DNA from: Limnohabitans sp. 2KL-51
Lineage (GTDB): Bacteria > Pseudomonadota > Gammaproteobacteria > Burkholderiales > Burkholderiaceae_C
NCBI RefSeq assembly: GCF_003063645.1
Contig: NZ_NESJ01000004.1
Coordinates: 124,001 to 188,000 of the forward strand
DNA: 64,000 bases
Direction: 5' to 3'
The notes beneath the pieces were generated by a model. It did no database searches and was not told the DNA's origin. It was given only the letters and a program-made list of their open reading frames with translations. The position numbers were made by a program, and so were the translations under genes. Of this stretch, positions 25,204-38,367 are shown piece after piece; within the stretch, counting starts at the first letter, position 1, and each line of letters begins with the position of its first letter.

Positions 25204-27273
25204 TCAGCCCCCGTGAAACTTCATCACCAGCGGCACGATCAACAAGGCCACGATGTTGATGATCTTGATCAGCGGGTTGATCGCCGGACCAGCGGTGTCC
25301 TTGTAAGGGTCTCCCACCGTATCACCGGTCACGGCAGCCTTGTGGGCGTCTGAGCCCTTGCCGCCGTGGTGGCCGTCTTCGATGTATTTCTTGGCGTTGT
25401 CCCAAGCACCGCCGCCGGTACACATGGAAATCGCCACAAACAGGCCGGTGATGATGGTGCCCATCAGCAATCCGCCCAAAGCCTTGGGGCCCAGGATCAG
25501 GCCCACCAGCACCGGCACCACCACGGGCAACAGGCTTGGAATGACCATTTCCTTGATGGCGGCCGTGGTCAGCATGTCGACCGCCTTGCCGTATTCGGGC
25601 TTGGCAGTGCCTTCCATGATGCCGGGGATCTCCTTGAACTGGCGACGCACTTCAACCACCACACTGCCTGCAGCGCGGCCCACCGCTTCCATGGCCATGG
25701 CACCGAACAAGTAGGGGATCAGTCCGCCAATGAACAGTCCAATGATGACCAGTGGGTCGGACAAGTCAAAGCTGATGGCCTTGCCGTAGCCCTCCAGTTT
25801 GTGCGTGTAGTCGGCAAACAGCACCAGCGAGGCCAGGCCTGCCGAGCCAATGGCGTAACCCTTGGTCACAGCCTTGGTGGTGTTGCCCACGGCATCCAGC
25901 GGGTCGGTGATGTCGCGCACGCTGCTGGGCATTTCGGCCATTTCGGCAATGCCGCCCGCGTTGTCGGTGATGGGGCCATAAGCGTCCAGCGCCACCACGA
26001 TACCCGCCATGCTCAGCATGGATGTAGCCGCTACAGCGATGCCGTACAGGCCACCCAACGCATAAGCCGTCCAGATGGCCAAACAGACGAACATCACCGG
26101 CCAGGCGGTGGAGCGCATGGACACGCCCAAACCGGCAATGATGTTGGTGCCGTGGCCGGTGGTCGAGGCTTGCGCGATGTGCTGCACCGGTGCGTATTGC
26201 GTGCCGGTGTAGAACTCCGTGATCCAGACCAAGGCGGCCGTGAGCACAAGACCCACAGCACAGGCGCCAAACAGTTTCATTTGGCTGCCCGCAGCGCCCA
26301 GGGCGTTGTCAGGCATCAGCCAGGTGGTGACGAAGTAAAAGGCGATCAGCGACAGCACGCCCGAGATGGCCAAGCCTTTGTAGAGCGCAGGCATCACATT
26401 GGTCATGCCCGGAGTAGCCTTGACGAAGAAGCAACCAATGATGGAGGCGATGATGGACACCGCGCCCAAGGCCAGCGGGTACAGCACGGCCTGACCTGGG
26501 GCAGCCGAAATCAATAAGGCCCCCAGCACCATGGTCGCGATCAAAGTCACGGCATACGTTTCGAACAGGTCGGCGGCCATGCCGGCGCAGTCGCCTACGT
26601 TGTCGCCCACGTTGTCGGCAATCACGGCGGGGTTGCGTGGATCGTCCTCGGGAATGCCCGCTTCCACTTTGCCCACCAGGTCGGCCCCCACGTCAGCGCC
26701 CTTGGTGAAAATGCCGCCGCCCAGTCGGGCAAAAATTGAGATCAGCGAGGAGCCGAAGGCAAAACCGATCAAGGGGTTGAGCAAATTGGCCAGGTTCTTG
26801 TCGGGCGTCAGATTGCCATTGCCCACCAAAAACCAGTAAAAACCGGACACACCCAACAAACCCAAGCCCACCACCAGCATGCCGGTGATGGCACCGCCCC
26901 GAAACGCCACATCCAGCGCTGGGCCAATACCTTTGGTGGCGGCCTGGGCCGTGCGGACGTTGGCTTTGACCGACACATTCATGCCGATGAAGCCGCACGC
27001 GCCAGAAAGCACCGCGCCGATCACGAAGCCGATGGCGGTGATGCCATCCAGAAAGATGCCCATCAGAATGGCCAGCACCACGCCGACGATGGCGATGGTT
27101 TTGTATTGCCGGGCCAGATAAGCCGCCGCACCGGCCTGAATGGCCGCTGCAATTTCCTGCATCCGGGCATTGCCGGCATCTTGAGAAAGGATCCACCCTC
27201 GGGCCCAAATGCCGTAAGCCACGGCAATCAAACCACATACGAGCGCCAGAATGAGCGCTGAATTTCCTGTCAT
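25204..27273 (-). CDS. hppA: Membrane-bound proton-translocating pyrophosphatase
   Basis: Multi-spanning H+-PPase (about 689 aa) that couples PPi hydrolysis to proton export, conserving energy from biosynthesis; common in phototrophs. Start ATG 27273 ([15 protein letters not shown]) follows GAGGAG. The catalytic [21 protein letters not shown] loop is intact, as are [19 protein letters not shown] and [16 protein letters not shown]. The segment [19 protein letters not shown] has Lys where K+-dependent enzymes carry Ala, so the K+-independent subclass is indicated. Around 14-16 membrane helices are apparent. It is divergent from the soluble pyrophosphatase ppa, with about 217 bp between them. 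Confidence 0.96.
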   Translation of the reverse strand: MTGNSALILALVCGLIAVAYGIWARGWILSQDAGNARMQEIAAAIQAGAAAYLARQYKTIAIVGVVLAILMGIFLDGITAIGFVIGAVLSGACGFIGMNVSVKANVRTAQAATKGIGPALDVAFRGGAITGMLVVGLGLLGVSGFYWFLVGNGNLTPDKNLANLLNPLIGFAFGSSLISIFARLGGGIFTKGADVGADLVGKVEAGIPEDDPRNPAVIADNVGDNVGDCAGMAADLFETYAVTLIATMVLGALLISAAPGQAVLYPLALGAVSIIASIIGCFFVKATPGMTNVMPALYKGLAISGVLSLIAFYFVTTWLMPDNALGAAGSQMKLFGACAVGLVLTAALVWITEFYTGTQYAPVQHIAQASTTGHGTNIIAGLGVSMRSTAWPVMFVCLAIWTAYALGGLYGIAVAATSMLSMAGIVVALDAYGPITDNAGGIAEMAEMPSSVRDITDPLDAVGNTTKAVTKGYAIGSAGLASLVLFADYTHKLEGYGKAISFDLSDPLVIIGLFIGGLIPYLFGAMAMEAVGRAAGSVVVEVRRQFKEIPGIMEGTAKPEYGKAVDMLTTAAIKEMVIPSLLPVVVPVLVGLILGPKALGGLLMGTIITGLFVAISMCTGGGAWDNAKKYIEDGHHGGKGSDAHKAAVTGDTVGDPYKDTAGPAINPLIKIINIVALLIVPLVMKFHGG

Positions 27274-27490
27274 CGTTGAACTCCTCGATGGTTGTCGCTG
27301 AACAGAGGGGCAACGCACTGGAGACCCCTCCATGGCGTTGCTTCCTCGATCACCGAAACCGGAGAACGATTGGCCAACAGCATATTAAAGGGGCTGGATC
27401 ACGATTTGCGCAAGCCTTGTGAAAGTAAAATCGGGGTTAATCCCTAGTGATCCTCGTTTTTCATTAACTTTTCACCCCGAGACCTGCAAG

Positions 27491-28027
27491 ATGTCCCTCG
27501 ACAACGTCACCCCCGGCAAACAAGCGCCCGAAACTTTCAACGTGATCATCGAAATCCCGATGAACTCCGATCCGATCAAGTACGAAGTGGACAAGGAAAC
27601 CGGCGCCTTGTTCGTGGACCGTTTCATGACCACGGCCATGCACTACCCCACCAATTACGGTTACGTGCCCCAGACCCTGTCTGGCGATGGAGACCCGGTG
27701 GACGTGTTGGTGATCACCCCTTACGCCTTGCATCCTGGTGTGGTGGTGCCCTGCCGCGCCTTGGGCATTTTGATGATGGAAGACGAGGCCGGTGTGGATG
27801 GCAAGGTGGTTGCTGTGCCGACCAGCAAAATTTTGCCGATGTACGACCACTGGCAAGACATCTCGGATGTGAACGCGATGCGCCGCAATGCGATCGCTCA
27901 CTTTTTTGAGCACTACAAAGACCTTGAGAAAGGCAAGTGGGTCAAAGTGCTGGGCTGGGAAGGCAAAGAATCTGCCCACAAGGAAATTCTGGACAGCATC
28001 GCCAACCACAGCAAAGCCAAGGGCTGA
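27491..28027 (+). CDS. ppa: Soluble inorganic pyrophosphatase (family I)
   Basis: Hydrolyses PPi to phosphate in the cytosol. Start ATG 27491 ([17 protein letters not shown]); an upstream in-frame start lacks similarity. Signature and metal-binding residues: [40 protein letters not shown] is the family I signature (key residues D-G-D-P-V-D near residue 70), and [18 protein letters not shown]. At 178 aa it is the normal bacterial hexameric size. Paired divergently with hppA, so the cell can choose between dissipating and conserving PPi energy. Confidence 0.96.
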   Translation: MSLDNVTPGKQAPETFNVIIEIPMNSDPIKYEVDKETGALFVDRFMTTAMHYPTNYGYVPQTLSGDGDPVDVLVITPYALHPGVVVPCRALGILMMEDEAGVDGKVVAVPTSKILPMYDHWQDISDVNAMRRNAIAHFFEHYKDLEKGKWVKVLGWEGKESAHKEILDSIANHSKAKG

Positions 28028-28074
28028 TGCGGCAGTGTTGGCGCTCACCACGGTGGGCGCTGGCTGTGGCACCC

Positions 28075-28112
28075 AACGCCTGCACGGTTTGCGCCGTGCA
28101 GGCGTTTTTTTT
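28075..28112 (+). terminator. Rho-independent terminator after ppa
   Basis: AACGCCTGCACGG TTTGCG CCGTGCAGGCGTT followed by a run of T: a 13-bp perfect stem, one of the strongest in the window. It lies between ppa and the convergent DUF482 gene. Confidence 0.95.
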
Positions 28113-28125
28113 CATGGAGGCTGAT

Positions 28126-29313
28126 TTATGGCGGCTTTTTCAGCGGAGAGTGCTGGTGCAGCGCTTCAAGGTAGTTCTCCACCCCCGCTTTTTCTCGCTC
28201 CAAAAACCGCGCCACCGCCTCAGTAAACGCCGGGTGCGCCAGCCAGTGGGCACTGTGGGTGGGGGTGGGCAGCAGGGCGCGGGCCATTTTGTGTTCGCCT
28301 TGTGCGCCGCCTTCAAAGCGTTTGAGGCCGTGCCGGATGCACCATTCGATGGGTTGGTAGTAGCAGGCTTCAAAGTGCAGACAATCCACCCGGGCCAGCG
28401 CGCCCCAATAGCGGCCATAGGCCACTTCGGGCTGGCCTTGGGCGTCCAGGTGCAGGCCGATCAGGCTAATGCCGATCGGCTGTGCCTCGTGTTCGGCCAC
28501 AAAAAGCAGCCAGTTGGCGGCCATGTCGGTTCGCATGGCCTCAAAAAACGCTGGGGTCAGATAGGGCGGGTTGCCGTGTTCCCAATAGGTTTGCTGGTAG
28601 CAGCGCAGCAGCAGCGCCCAGTCGTCGCTCGTCATGTCGGGGCCGCGCACGGCGCGAAACGTTACGCCCGCCTCCTGCACTTTGCGGCGTTCTTGACGGA
28701 TTTTTTTGCGCTTTTCTTGCGTCAGGCTGGCCAAAAAGTCATCGAAGTCGCGCCAGCCCTGGTTTTGCCAGTGGAACTGCACCTGGTCGCGCTGCAGCAG
28801 CCCGGCTTGTTCGCAGGCCTTCATGTCTTGCGGGCTGCCAAACAAAATGTGCAGGGACGGGATGTTATTGGATTGGCAAAGGTCCAGCAAGGCGGCCAGC
28901 AGGGCTTGGCGGGCTGCATCGCTTTCAGCCAGCAAGCGGCTGCCAGGCACCGGGGTGAAGGGCGAGGCCACCAGGGCTTTGGGGTAATAGGCCAGGCCGT
29001 GGCGCTGGTAGGCGTCGGCCCAGGCGTGGTCAAACACGTATTCGCCGCGCGAATGGGTCTTGATGTACAGCGGGCAGGCGGCGGCCAACACATCGCCTTG
29101 CGGGGTGCCCCGCCACAGGCTGATGACTTGCAGCGTCCAGCCAGTCTCGGGCGCGGCCGATTGGCTGGTCTGCATGGCCGACAAATAGGCATGATGCATG
29201 AAGGGGAAAGGCGCATCTTGCCGGGCGAGCAGGCTGTCCCACGCCTCAGGCGCGATGGCGCTCAGGTCATCATGCACCCGGGTGACATAATTCAAGCTCA
29301 CATTTTTCAGCAC
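28126..29313 (-). CDS. DUF482 / FemAB-like GNAT-fold protein
   Basis: A 395-residue protein of the PF04339 family (FemAB-like, annotated as putative peptidoglycan biosynthesis/recognition). Visible segments typical of it: PFMHHAYLSAMQTSQSA, VFDHAWADAYQRHGLAYYPK, SLTQEKRKKIRQERRKVQEA, and WCIRHGLKRFEGGAQGEHKM. The GNAT-type double fold is inferred. The start appears to be GTG 29313 (MLKNVSLNYVTRV); a GTG four codons later is also possible. Only 4 bp separate it from the start of the divergent nadE, so their promoters must overlap each other's coding sequence. Function in vivo is unknown. Confidence 0.8.
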   Translation of the reverse strand: MLKNVSLNYVTRVHDDLSAIAPEAWDSLLARQDAPFPFMHHAYLSAMQTSQSAAPETGWTLQVISLWRGTPQGDVLAAACPLYIKTHSRGEYVFDHAWADAYQRHGLAYYPKALVASPFTPVPGSRLLAESDAARQALLAALLDLCQSNNIPSLHILFGSPQDMKACEQAGLLQRDQVQFHWQNQGWRDFDDFLASLTQEKRKKIRQERRKVQEAGVTFRAVRGPDMTSDDWALLLRCYQQTYWEHGNPPYLTPAFFEAMRTDMAANWLLFVAEHEAQPIGISLIGLHLDAQGQPEVAYGRYWGALARVDCLHFEACYYQPIEWCIRHGLKRFEGGAQGEHKMARALLPTPTHSAHWLAHPAFTEAVARFLEREKAGVENYLEALHQHSPLKKPP

Positions 29314-29317
29314 CTGT

Positions 29318-31365
<2,048 letters not shown>

Positions 31366-31411
31366 GGGGCTGGGCTGCAGGCGGGGCACCGCCCCACGCC
31401 TTCAAGCCCGA

Positions 31412-32023
31412 TCAGAGCAGTTCAATTTTGGCCCGGGGTGAAAAGCCCGCTTTTTGCACCAGGCTTTGCAGTAGCACCTCTGGCTCGGTGCCCAATGTCA
31501 CCAATTCGGTTTGCCAGTCGGCCATGAAGCCTTGCGTAACCACCTGCCCAATGAAGGCCATCAAGCCATCGTAATAACCCAGGCTGTTCAGGATGCCCAC
31601 TGGTTTGTCGTGGTAGCCCAGCTGCCGCCAGGTCCAGACTTCAAATAACTCTTCAAACGTGCCGATGCCGCCGGGTAGGGCCAAAAACGCGTCGGCTTTG
31701 TCGGCCATGAGGCGCTTGCGCTCGTGCATGGTGTCCACCACATGGAGCTCGGTGCATCCGTGGTGTGCCCATTCTTTTTCAACGAGTGCCGTGGGGATGA
31801 TGCCGACCACTGTGCCGCCTGCGGCCAGCGTGGCTTCGGCCACCAAGCCCATCAGGCCGTTGCGCCCTCCGCCATAGACCAGTTGGCCACCGTGCGCGCC
31901 GATCCAGGTGCCAACTTGCACCGCGATTTGCGCAAATTCGGGCTGGTTGCCGGGCTTGGAGCCGCAGTAAACGCAAACAGAGAAGGCAGGTTTCGCTACT
32001 TGGATAGGGTGGGGCGTGTTCAT
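31412..32023 (-). CDS. LOG family protein (nucleotide 5'-monophosphate phosphoribohydrolase)
   Basis: Rossmann-fold protein of 203 aa often mis-annotated as lysine decarboxylase. Signature PGGIGTFEELFEVWTW is present, with FSVCVYCGSKPGNQPEF at the N-terminus and QLVYGGGRNGLMGLVAEATL before it. Family members hydrolyse cytokinin or purine nucleoside monophosphates to base and ribose 5-phosphate. It follows the RDD gene by 7 bp on the minus strand and faces glnB across 46 bp; a GC-rich dyad around 31381-31397 in that gap lacks a T-run. Confidence 0.9.
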   Translation of the reverse strand: MNTPHPIQVAKPAFSVCVYCGSKPGNQPEFAQIAVQVGTWIGAHGGQLVYGGGRNGLMGLVAEATLAAGGTVVGIIPTALVEKEWAHHGCTELHVVDTMHERKRLMADKADAFLALPGGIGTFEELFEVWTWRQLGYHDKPVGILNSLGYYDGLMAFIGQVVTQGFMADWQTELVTLGTEPEVLLQSLVQKAGFSPRAKIELL

Positions 32024-32030
32024 GGTTTGT

Positions 32031-32558
32031 TCATTTGGCAGAAACCAGCCGGGTGCCAGCCCAGGCGTCGTGCCAGAACTGGCGCTGGGGGTGAAAGCGG
32101 CTGAGCAAGGCCCAGATCAGTACCCAGACGAAACTGAGCAGACCAATTGAGCCGGTTGGCAGGCCCAAGGGAATGGTCAGCAGCAGCGGCGGCAAAAACC
32201 ACATCCAGCTCAGCAGGTAGCGCAGCAGGGCGCGGCTTTGGCTCAGAGGCAAGCCTTGCGCACTGACGACTTTGACATGCCAGGTTTTCATGGCCAGAGT
32301 TTGGCTCCGGTGCCAAAACCAGGTGAAGTAAATGCCCAATATCAAAAACAGGAAGGCCTGTAAGCCTGGACGGTTGTCCAAGGCATGGCGTGTCTGGCTC
32401 AGCGTGCCAAACAAATAGCCCGCAATGAACACGACTCCGAAGAGCAGCATGCCTTCGTAAAGCCAGCAGGCCATGCGACGTTTGAGCGATGGGGCGTCCA
32501 GCGGGTTGGCTGCAGGCGGTAGGGCGGGTGGCAGAGAGGGGGGCACGCGCTGGGTCAT
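32031..32558 (-). CDS. RDD family membrane protein
   Basis: 175 residues. After a Pro/Ala-rich N-terminus comes the RDD motif region LKRRMACWLYEGMLLFGVVF (here R-R at the start of TM1), then YFTWFWHRSQTLAMKTWHVKV between TM2 and TM3, and a fourth segment with LLSFVWVLIWALL. The C-terminal QFWHDAWAGTRLV is typical. Function is unknown; some RDD proteins transport cations. Co-directional with the ECF sigma operon (157 bp downstream of DUF3106) and just upstream of the LOG gene. Confidence 0.85.
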   Translation of the reverse strand: MTQRVPPSLPPALPPAANPLDAPSLKRRMACWLYEGMLLFGVVFIAGYLFGTLSQTRHALDNRPGLQAFLFLILGIYFTWFWHRSQTLAMKTWHVKVVSAQGLPLSQSRALLRYLLSWMWFLPPLLLTIPLGLPTGSIGLLSFVWVLIWALLSRFHPQRQFWHDAWAGTRLVSAK

Positions 32559-32715
32559 GGCAGCAATGGATGATTGAAGATCGGATGGCGAAGGGGTTCA
32601 GCGCCGCCAGCACGCTCGGGCCGGATGGTTTGTGCTTCACAGCGTGAGGGATTTGGCGCTCGGATATCTCTTCCGATTGTGGCTCAAATGCGCGAATGAA
32701 TCGCACTGCATGGAT

Positions 32716-33528
32716 TCAAGAGGGCTGAGGCAACAAGGTTTTGGGGTGAATCGGTTTTGAAGGCGCCACACGCTGAATCGCCCGTGTGGCATTGACGGGC
32801 AGCAGTGGGGGACTGACCAAGCGGGTGCTGGGTGCCGCAAAACTGCGGGCGGCACTTTTGGCAGGCGGTTTGGGGCCCGAAGACAGCGTGTGTTTTTCCT
32901 GATCGGACAGCGCCTGGTAGGCCTCCCACTGGGCCCTCTTGTCTTGGGCAGACAGGGATTGGGTGGTGTTAAAGTGAAAGCGCGCTTGGCTGCGTTGGCG
33001 AGGACTGAGCGCCGCCCATTCCCGCATCCGACTGTGCAGGGTCATCTGTTCCTCGTCACTCAGCTGGAAAAAGTTTTTCGACAGGGTCAGCCATTTTTGA
33101 CGTTGCTGAGTCGTCAACTCATGCCAATCCGCTGCCAAAGGTGCAAGGGCCAGTTTTTGACGTTTGCTCAAGGATTGCCAGGCACCCGAGTCTGGGGCGG
33201 GGGGCGTATTGGAGGCGTTGGATGCCGAGGGGAGTTGCACACTGTGCCCCATTGCGGGTGTGGCCAGCAAAGTCGTATCAGACGGCGCGCCAGAATGAGC
33301 ACTGCCGGACGCGGACGCACTGGGCAAAGAACTCTGTTGCTCAGCCGAGGTCGGGGTAGTCGCGGATGGGGCCGTTGGTGTTTGAGCACCAATCTGCATG
33401 CTCAAGCACAATCCAAGAACACTCAGGCACCAGTGGAACAGTCCAGTTCTGAGCGATGGCAGGCCAAGCCGACAAGCAATCGGCTCGCCATTGCAATCAA
33501 GGCCAAATTTCGCACCCGTTTCAGTCAT
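32716..33528 (-). CDS. DUF3106 domain-containing exported protein
   Basis: About 270 aa from ATG 33528 (MTETGAKFGLDCNG), which overlaps the stop of the upstream DUF3619 gene. A hydrophobic segment GLFHWCLSVLGLCLSMQIGA suggests a signal anchor or signal peptide. The core has repeated helical units W..L...QR..W..L...F: WQSLSKRQKLALAPLAADWH, ELTTQQRQKWLTLSKNFFQL, EEQMTLHSRMREWAALSPRQ, typical of DUF3106, which resembles periplasmic folding/stress-sensing proteins of the CpxP-Spy type (resemblance, not proof). Third gene of the sigma operon. Confidence 0.8.
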   Translation of the reverse strand: MTETGAKFGLDCNGEPIACRLGLPSLRTGLFHWCLSVLGLCLSMQIGAQTPTAPSATTPTSAEQQSSLPSASASGSAHSGAPSDTTLLATPAMGHSVQLPSASNASNTPPAPDSGAWQSLSKRQKLALAPLAADWHELTTQQRQKWLTLSKNFFQLSDEEQMTLHSRMREWAALSPRQRSQARFHFNTTQSLSAQDKRAQWEAYQALSDQEKHTLSSGPKPPAKSAARSFAAPSTRLVSPPLLPVNATRAIQRVAPSKPIHPKTLLPQPS

Positions 33529-33973
33529 GCCGCGCGTTTTGATGGAGCTGGATTTTGAGGAACTGCACGAAACCTGGATCGGTGTAGGCATCCGGTGGCA
33601 ATTCGTCGAGCAGCAAGGCCGAGTCAAGGGATGCGATGTCGGTCTCGGCCAAGTCTTGTTGTATGGCCTGGATGAACATCAGGCTCGACACCAGGGCCAA
33701 TAAAGGTAGGGCCGAGGCCAGGATGCGCCAAAGGTTAAGGCCCTCGTCGGGTGGCCCGCTGAGCGTGCCATTGGCTTGCAAGGCCAGGCTGTGGCGCAGC
33801 AGGCGTTGCGGAATGGGGCGGGTCTTCAAGGCCATTTGGCGGGCCACGCGCAGCCGCTCGCCGATGTCGTGCCCCAAATCCTGCGAGGCTACGTCTAATT
33901 GCGCAGCCAAGGTTCGACCCCAAAGGTCCATGTCGGCAGTGGTGGCAGTGGCGGATGTCTGGAAATTTTTCAT
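33521..33973 (-). CDS. DUF3619 family protein (candidate anti-sigma partner)
   Basis: 150 residues with a hydrophilic N-terminus (TMDs start after residue 85), one membrane helix around LASALPLLALVSSLMFIQAI, and a short periplasmic tail. Its start overlaps the sigma factor stop (ATGA), and its stop overlaps the DUF3106 start. In Burkholderiales DUF3619 is regularly found between an ECF sigma gene and DUF3106; the topology (cytosolic domain, one helix, periplasmic tail) fits an anti-sigma factor, but that role is inference. Confidence 0.78.
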   Translation of the reverse strand: MKNFQTSATATTADMDLWGRTLAAQLDVASQDLGHDIGERLRVARQMALKTRPIPQRLLRHSLALQANGTLSGPPDEGLNLWRILASALPLLALVSSLMFIQAIQQDLAETDIASLDSALLLDELPPDAYTDPGFVQFLKIQLHQNARHD

Positions 33974-34602
33974 GGTTTCATGCCTTGTTGGGCCAAGGTT
34001 TTACTCAAGGACTGGATGGCGCGGGAGCAATGGGTTTTGACGCTGCCTTCAGAGCAGCCCATCACGGCGGCAGTTTCAGCCACGTCCAGCTCCTCCCAAT
34101 AACGCAGGAGGAAGGCTTCTCGTTGACGCGCAGGCAGGCTCATGATGGCTTTTTCAATGTGTTCCAGGGTTTGCACCCGCCCTAACCATTGCTCAGCGCT
34201 TTGACTGGCGGGGGCATCGGCCGCACCCGTAGTGACTTCGAGCAGGTCAAAGTCGCCCAGGTCGTCGCGGTGGTCAAAATCGTCCAGGTTGGAAAACAAG
34301 GCGTTGCGCGTCTTGCGACGGCGAAACCAGTCGAGCACGGTATTGGACAATATCCGCTGGAACAACAAAGGCAGCTCGGGTGCCGGTTTGTCTGAGTAGT
34401 GGGTGCACAACTTGATCATGCTGTCTTGCACGATGTCCAGGGCCCCTTCTTCATCGCCCACGTGGTAATAAGCCCGTTTGAAGGCCTTTTTCTCCACGCT
34501 TTTGAGAAAGTCAGAAATTTCGGTGTCCGAGGCCAAGTTGCTTGCAGCGGCGGGCTGTGTCCTGTGTAGGCGAGATGGGATTGCGGGTAAAGAGACTGGC
34601 AA
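33970..34602 (-). CDS. ECF-type RNA polymerase sigma factor
   Basis: 210 residues with sigma region 2 (KAFKRAYYHVGDEEGALDIV, then QDSMIKL and VLDWFRRRKTRN) and region 4 (IEKAIMSLPARQREAFLLRY, then the helix-turn-helix VAETAAVMGCSEGSVKTHCS). The start is uncertain: no ATG or GTG occurs near the N-terminus, and TTG 34602 or TTG 34536 are the options. First gene of an operon with DUF3619, DUF3106 and probably RDD and LOG; overlapping stop/start codons imply coupling. Target genes are unknown; an envelope stress role is plausible. Confidence 0.85.
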   Translation of the reverse strand: MPVSLPAIPSRLHRTQPAAASNLASDTEISDFLKSVEKKAFKRAYYHVGDEEGALDIVQDSMIKLCTHYSDKPAPELPLLFQRILSNTVLDWFRRRKTRNALFSNLDDFDHRDDLGDFDLLEVTTGAADAPASQSAEQWLGRVQTLEHIEKAIMSLPARQREAFLLRYWEELDVAETAAVMGCSEGSVKTHCSRAIQSLSKTLAQQGMKP

Positions 34603-34844
34603 TGATGTAAGGCAATTATGTCACTTACCCAGATGTGGGCGGTCTGTTTTTAAAGACCCGCCGTCAACGGTGCGATAATATCGGGTTGCATTTGAAAAAA
34701 AGCAAACGGATCACCGTCCGGCACTTTTACAGTTAGGTGCGCATGTCTGTGGTCTCAAGTCCTAAAGCCACTTCACAAGAGTCGAGCCAAGGGGCACCCA
34801 AGGTTTTTCGTTAGAGAAATTCACAAAGGTTCAAAAGGTTGAAT
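34603..34844 (+). promoter_or_regulatory. Divergent regulatory region between the sigma operon and ilvB
   Basis: About 240 bp with no clear gene. It contains an imperfect hairpin GGCGGTCT...AGACCCGCC (34638-34662), a GATAAT (34674-34679) that could be an ilvB -10, and a 23-codon ORF (34743-34814, MSVVSSPKATSQ...) ending 30 bases before ilvB. The short ORF has only three Val and no Ile or Leu run, so it is not a convincing attenuator peptide. An AAAGGTTCAAAAGG stretch precedes the ilvB ATG. Confidence 0.35.
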
Positions 34845-36617
34845 ATGGAAATCAATAAAGCCGAAATGGCATCTGCTGCGTCCGCCGCAGCCACATCTCA
34901 AGAGTTGCGTGGGGCTGAAATTCTGGTCAAAGCGCTGCAAGCCGAAAACGTTCAGTTCGTTTGGGGATACCCCGGCGGTGCCGTACTCCATATCTACGAC
35001 GCATTCTATAAACAAGAAACCATTCAGCACGTGCTGGTCCGCCACGAGCAAGCGGCAGTGCATGCTGCTGATGGCTACGCTCGCGCCACGGGCGAAGTGG
35101 GTGTGGCGCTGGTCACTTCGGGTCCTGGCCTGACCAACGCGGTGACCGGCATCGCCACCGCTTACATGGACAGTATCCCCATGGTCATCATCAGCGGGCA
35201 AGTGCCCACTGCCGCCATTGGTCTGGACGCTTTCCAGGAGTGCGACACCGTGGGCATCACCCGCCCCATCGTCAAGCACAACTTCCTGGTCAAAGATGCC
35301 AAGGACATGGCCGAGGTCATGAAAAAAGCGTTCCACATTGCCCGCACCGGTCGCCCTGGCCCGGTGGTGGTGGATGTGCCCAAGGATGTTTCTTTCAACA
35401 AGACTTTGTACACGGGCTACCCCGACAAGGTAGAGATGCGCTCCTACAACCCTGTGCGCAAAGGCCACGGTGGTCAGATTCGCAAAGCCATGCAGCTGTT
35501 GATGTCGGCCAAGCGCCCTTACATCTACACCGGTGGTGGCGTGCTGCTGAGCAATGCCAGTCCCGAGTTGCGCGCTTTGGTGGACATGCTGAACTTCCCG
35601 GTCACCAACACCTTGATGGGTTTGGGCGCTTTCCCGGCCAATGACCGCCGTTTCCTGGGCATGCTTGGCATGCACGGCACGCTGGAGGCCAACAACGCGA
35701 TGCAAAACTGCGACGTCTTGCTGGCCGTGGGCGCCCGCTTTGACGACCGCGTGATTGGCAACCCCAAGCACTTTGCCCAAAACGAACGCAAGATCATCCA
35801 CATCGACATCGACCCTTCCAGCATTTCCAAGCGCGTCAAGGTCGACGTGCCGATCGTGGGCGACGTCAAAGACGTGCTGATCGAATTGATGGGCATGATC
35901 CGCGAATCCGGTCTCAAGCCCGACAGCCAGGCGCTGGCGCAGTGGTGGGAAACGGTCGAAGGCTGGCGCAGCCGCGATTGCATGAAGTACGACAGCACCA
36001 ACAGCTTGGTCATCAAGCCGCAAAAGGTCATCGAGACCTTGTGGGACATGACCAAGGACGCCGACGCGTACATCACCTCCGATGTGGGCCAGCACCAGAT
36101 GTGGGCTGCCCAGTACTACAAGTTCAACGAACCGCGCCGCTGGATCAACTCTGGCGGTTTGGGCACCATGGGTGTGGGCATTCCCTATGCCATGGGCATC
36201 AAGCTGGCCAAGCCCGACAGCGAGGTGTATTGCGTGACGGGTGAAGGTTCGGTTCAAATGTGCATTCAAGAGCTCTCGACCTGCCTGCAATACAACACGC
36301 CCATCAAAGTTGTGGCCCTGAACAACGGTTACTTGGGCATGGTGCGACAGTGGCAGGAGATTGATTACTCCGGTCGTTACAGCCACAGCTACATGGATGC
36401 TTTACCCAACTTCGTGAAGCTGGCCGAAGCTTATGGTCACGTCGGCATCTTGGTGGAAAAGCCTGAGGATGTGGAGCCAGCTTTGCGCGAAGCACGCAGG
36501 CTCAAGGACCGCACGGTTTTCCTGGACATCCGTACTGACCCCACTGAAAACGTGTTCCCCATGGTTAAGGCTGGCAAAGGCATCACCGAGATGCTGATGG
36601 GCGCTGAAGATCTTTAA
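34845..36617 (+). CDS. ilvB: Acetolactate synthase large (catalytic) subunit
   Basis: ThDP-dependent first common step of valine, leucine and isoleucine synthesis. Start ATG 34845 (MEINKAEMASAASAAA); 590 aa. Visible: catalytic Glu in VLVRHEQAAVHAADGYARA, LVTSGPGLTNAVTGIATAYM, the FAD region, and the ThDP motif GEGSVQMCIQELSTCLQYNTP with VALNNGYLGMVRQWQE. First gene of ilvB-ilvN-ilvC (gaps 83 and 38 bp). The symbol ilvI would be equally apt. Confidence 0.96.
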   Translation: MEINKAEMASAASAAATSQELRGAEILVKALQAENVQFVWGYPGGAVLHIYDAFYKQETIQHVLVRHEQAAVHAADGYARATGEVGVALVTSGPGLTNAVTGIATAYMDSIPMVIISGQVPTAAIGLDAFQECDTVGITRPIVKHNFLVKDAKDMAEVMKKAFHIARTGRPGPVVVDVPKDVSFNKTLYTGYPDKVEMRSYNPVRKGHGGQIRKAMQLLMSAKRPYIYTGGGVLLSNASPELRALVDMLNFPVTNTLMGLGAFPANDRRFLGMLGMHGTLEANNAMQNCDVLLAVGARFDDRVIGNPKHFAQNERKIIHIDIDPSSISKRVKVDVPIVGDVKDVLIELMGMIRESGLKPDSQALAQWWETVEGWRSRDCMKYDSTNSLVIKPQKVIETLWDMTKDADAYITSDVGQHQMWAAQYYKFNEPRRWINSGGLGTMGVGIPYAMGIKLAKPDSEVYCVTGEGSVQMCIQELSTCLQYNTPIKVVALNNGYLGMVRQWQEIDYSGRYSHSYMDALPNFVKLAEAYGHVGILVEKPEDVEPALREARRLKDRTVFLDIRTDPTENVFPMVKAGKGITEMLMGAEDL

Positions 36618-36700
36618 TTAATCCCACTGGACGAATCTATTGCCCGCCAAGCCTGCACATTACCGTGCGCAGGGGAGGGCGGCAAAAAGAGGAATCACAC

Positions 36701-38247
<1,547 letters not shown>

Positions 38248-38270
38248 TCTGGCTCTTGGGCAAGAATGGA

Positions 38271-38295
38271 AAAGGCCACTGCGGTGGCCTTTTTC
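38271..38295 (+). terminator. Rho-independent terminator after ilvC
   Basis: AAAGGCCAC TGCG GTGGCCTTT followed by TT: a 9-bp stem 24 bases after the ilvC stop codon. It separates the ilv operon from pssA. Confidence 0.88.
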
Positions 38296-38367
38296 TTGGG
38301 TGCTGGGTCTGCCTTAAACTCCATTGACACGGGATGGATCCAGAAAAAGCCCCAACAGGAATGGACG

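Noticed and set aside
31381..31397. GC-rich dyad between glnB and the LOG gene as a terminator
   Set aside because: GCGGGGC/GCCCC pairing has no T-run on either strand, so intrinsic termination is not supported.
34743..34814. 23-codon ORF before ilvB as an attenuator peptide
   Set aside because: Has no run of Ile, Leu or Val codons and no terminator hairpin follows before ilvB.
34821..36386. 521-codon minus-strand frame across ilvB
   Set aside because: Antisense shadow of a well-conserved gene; no start signal or domain.
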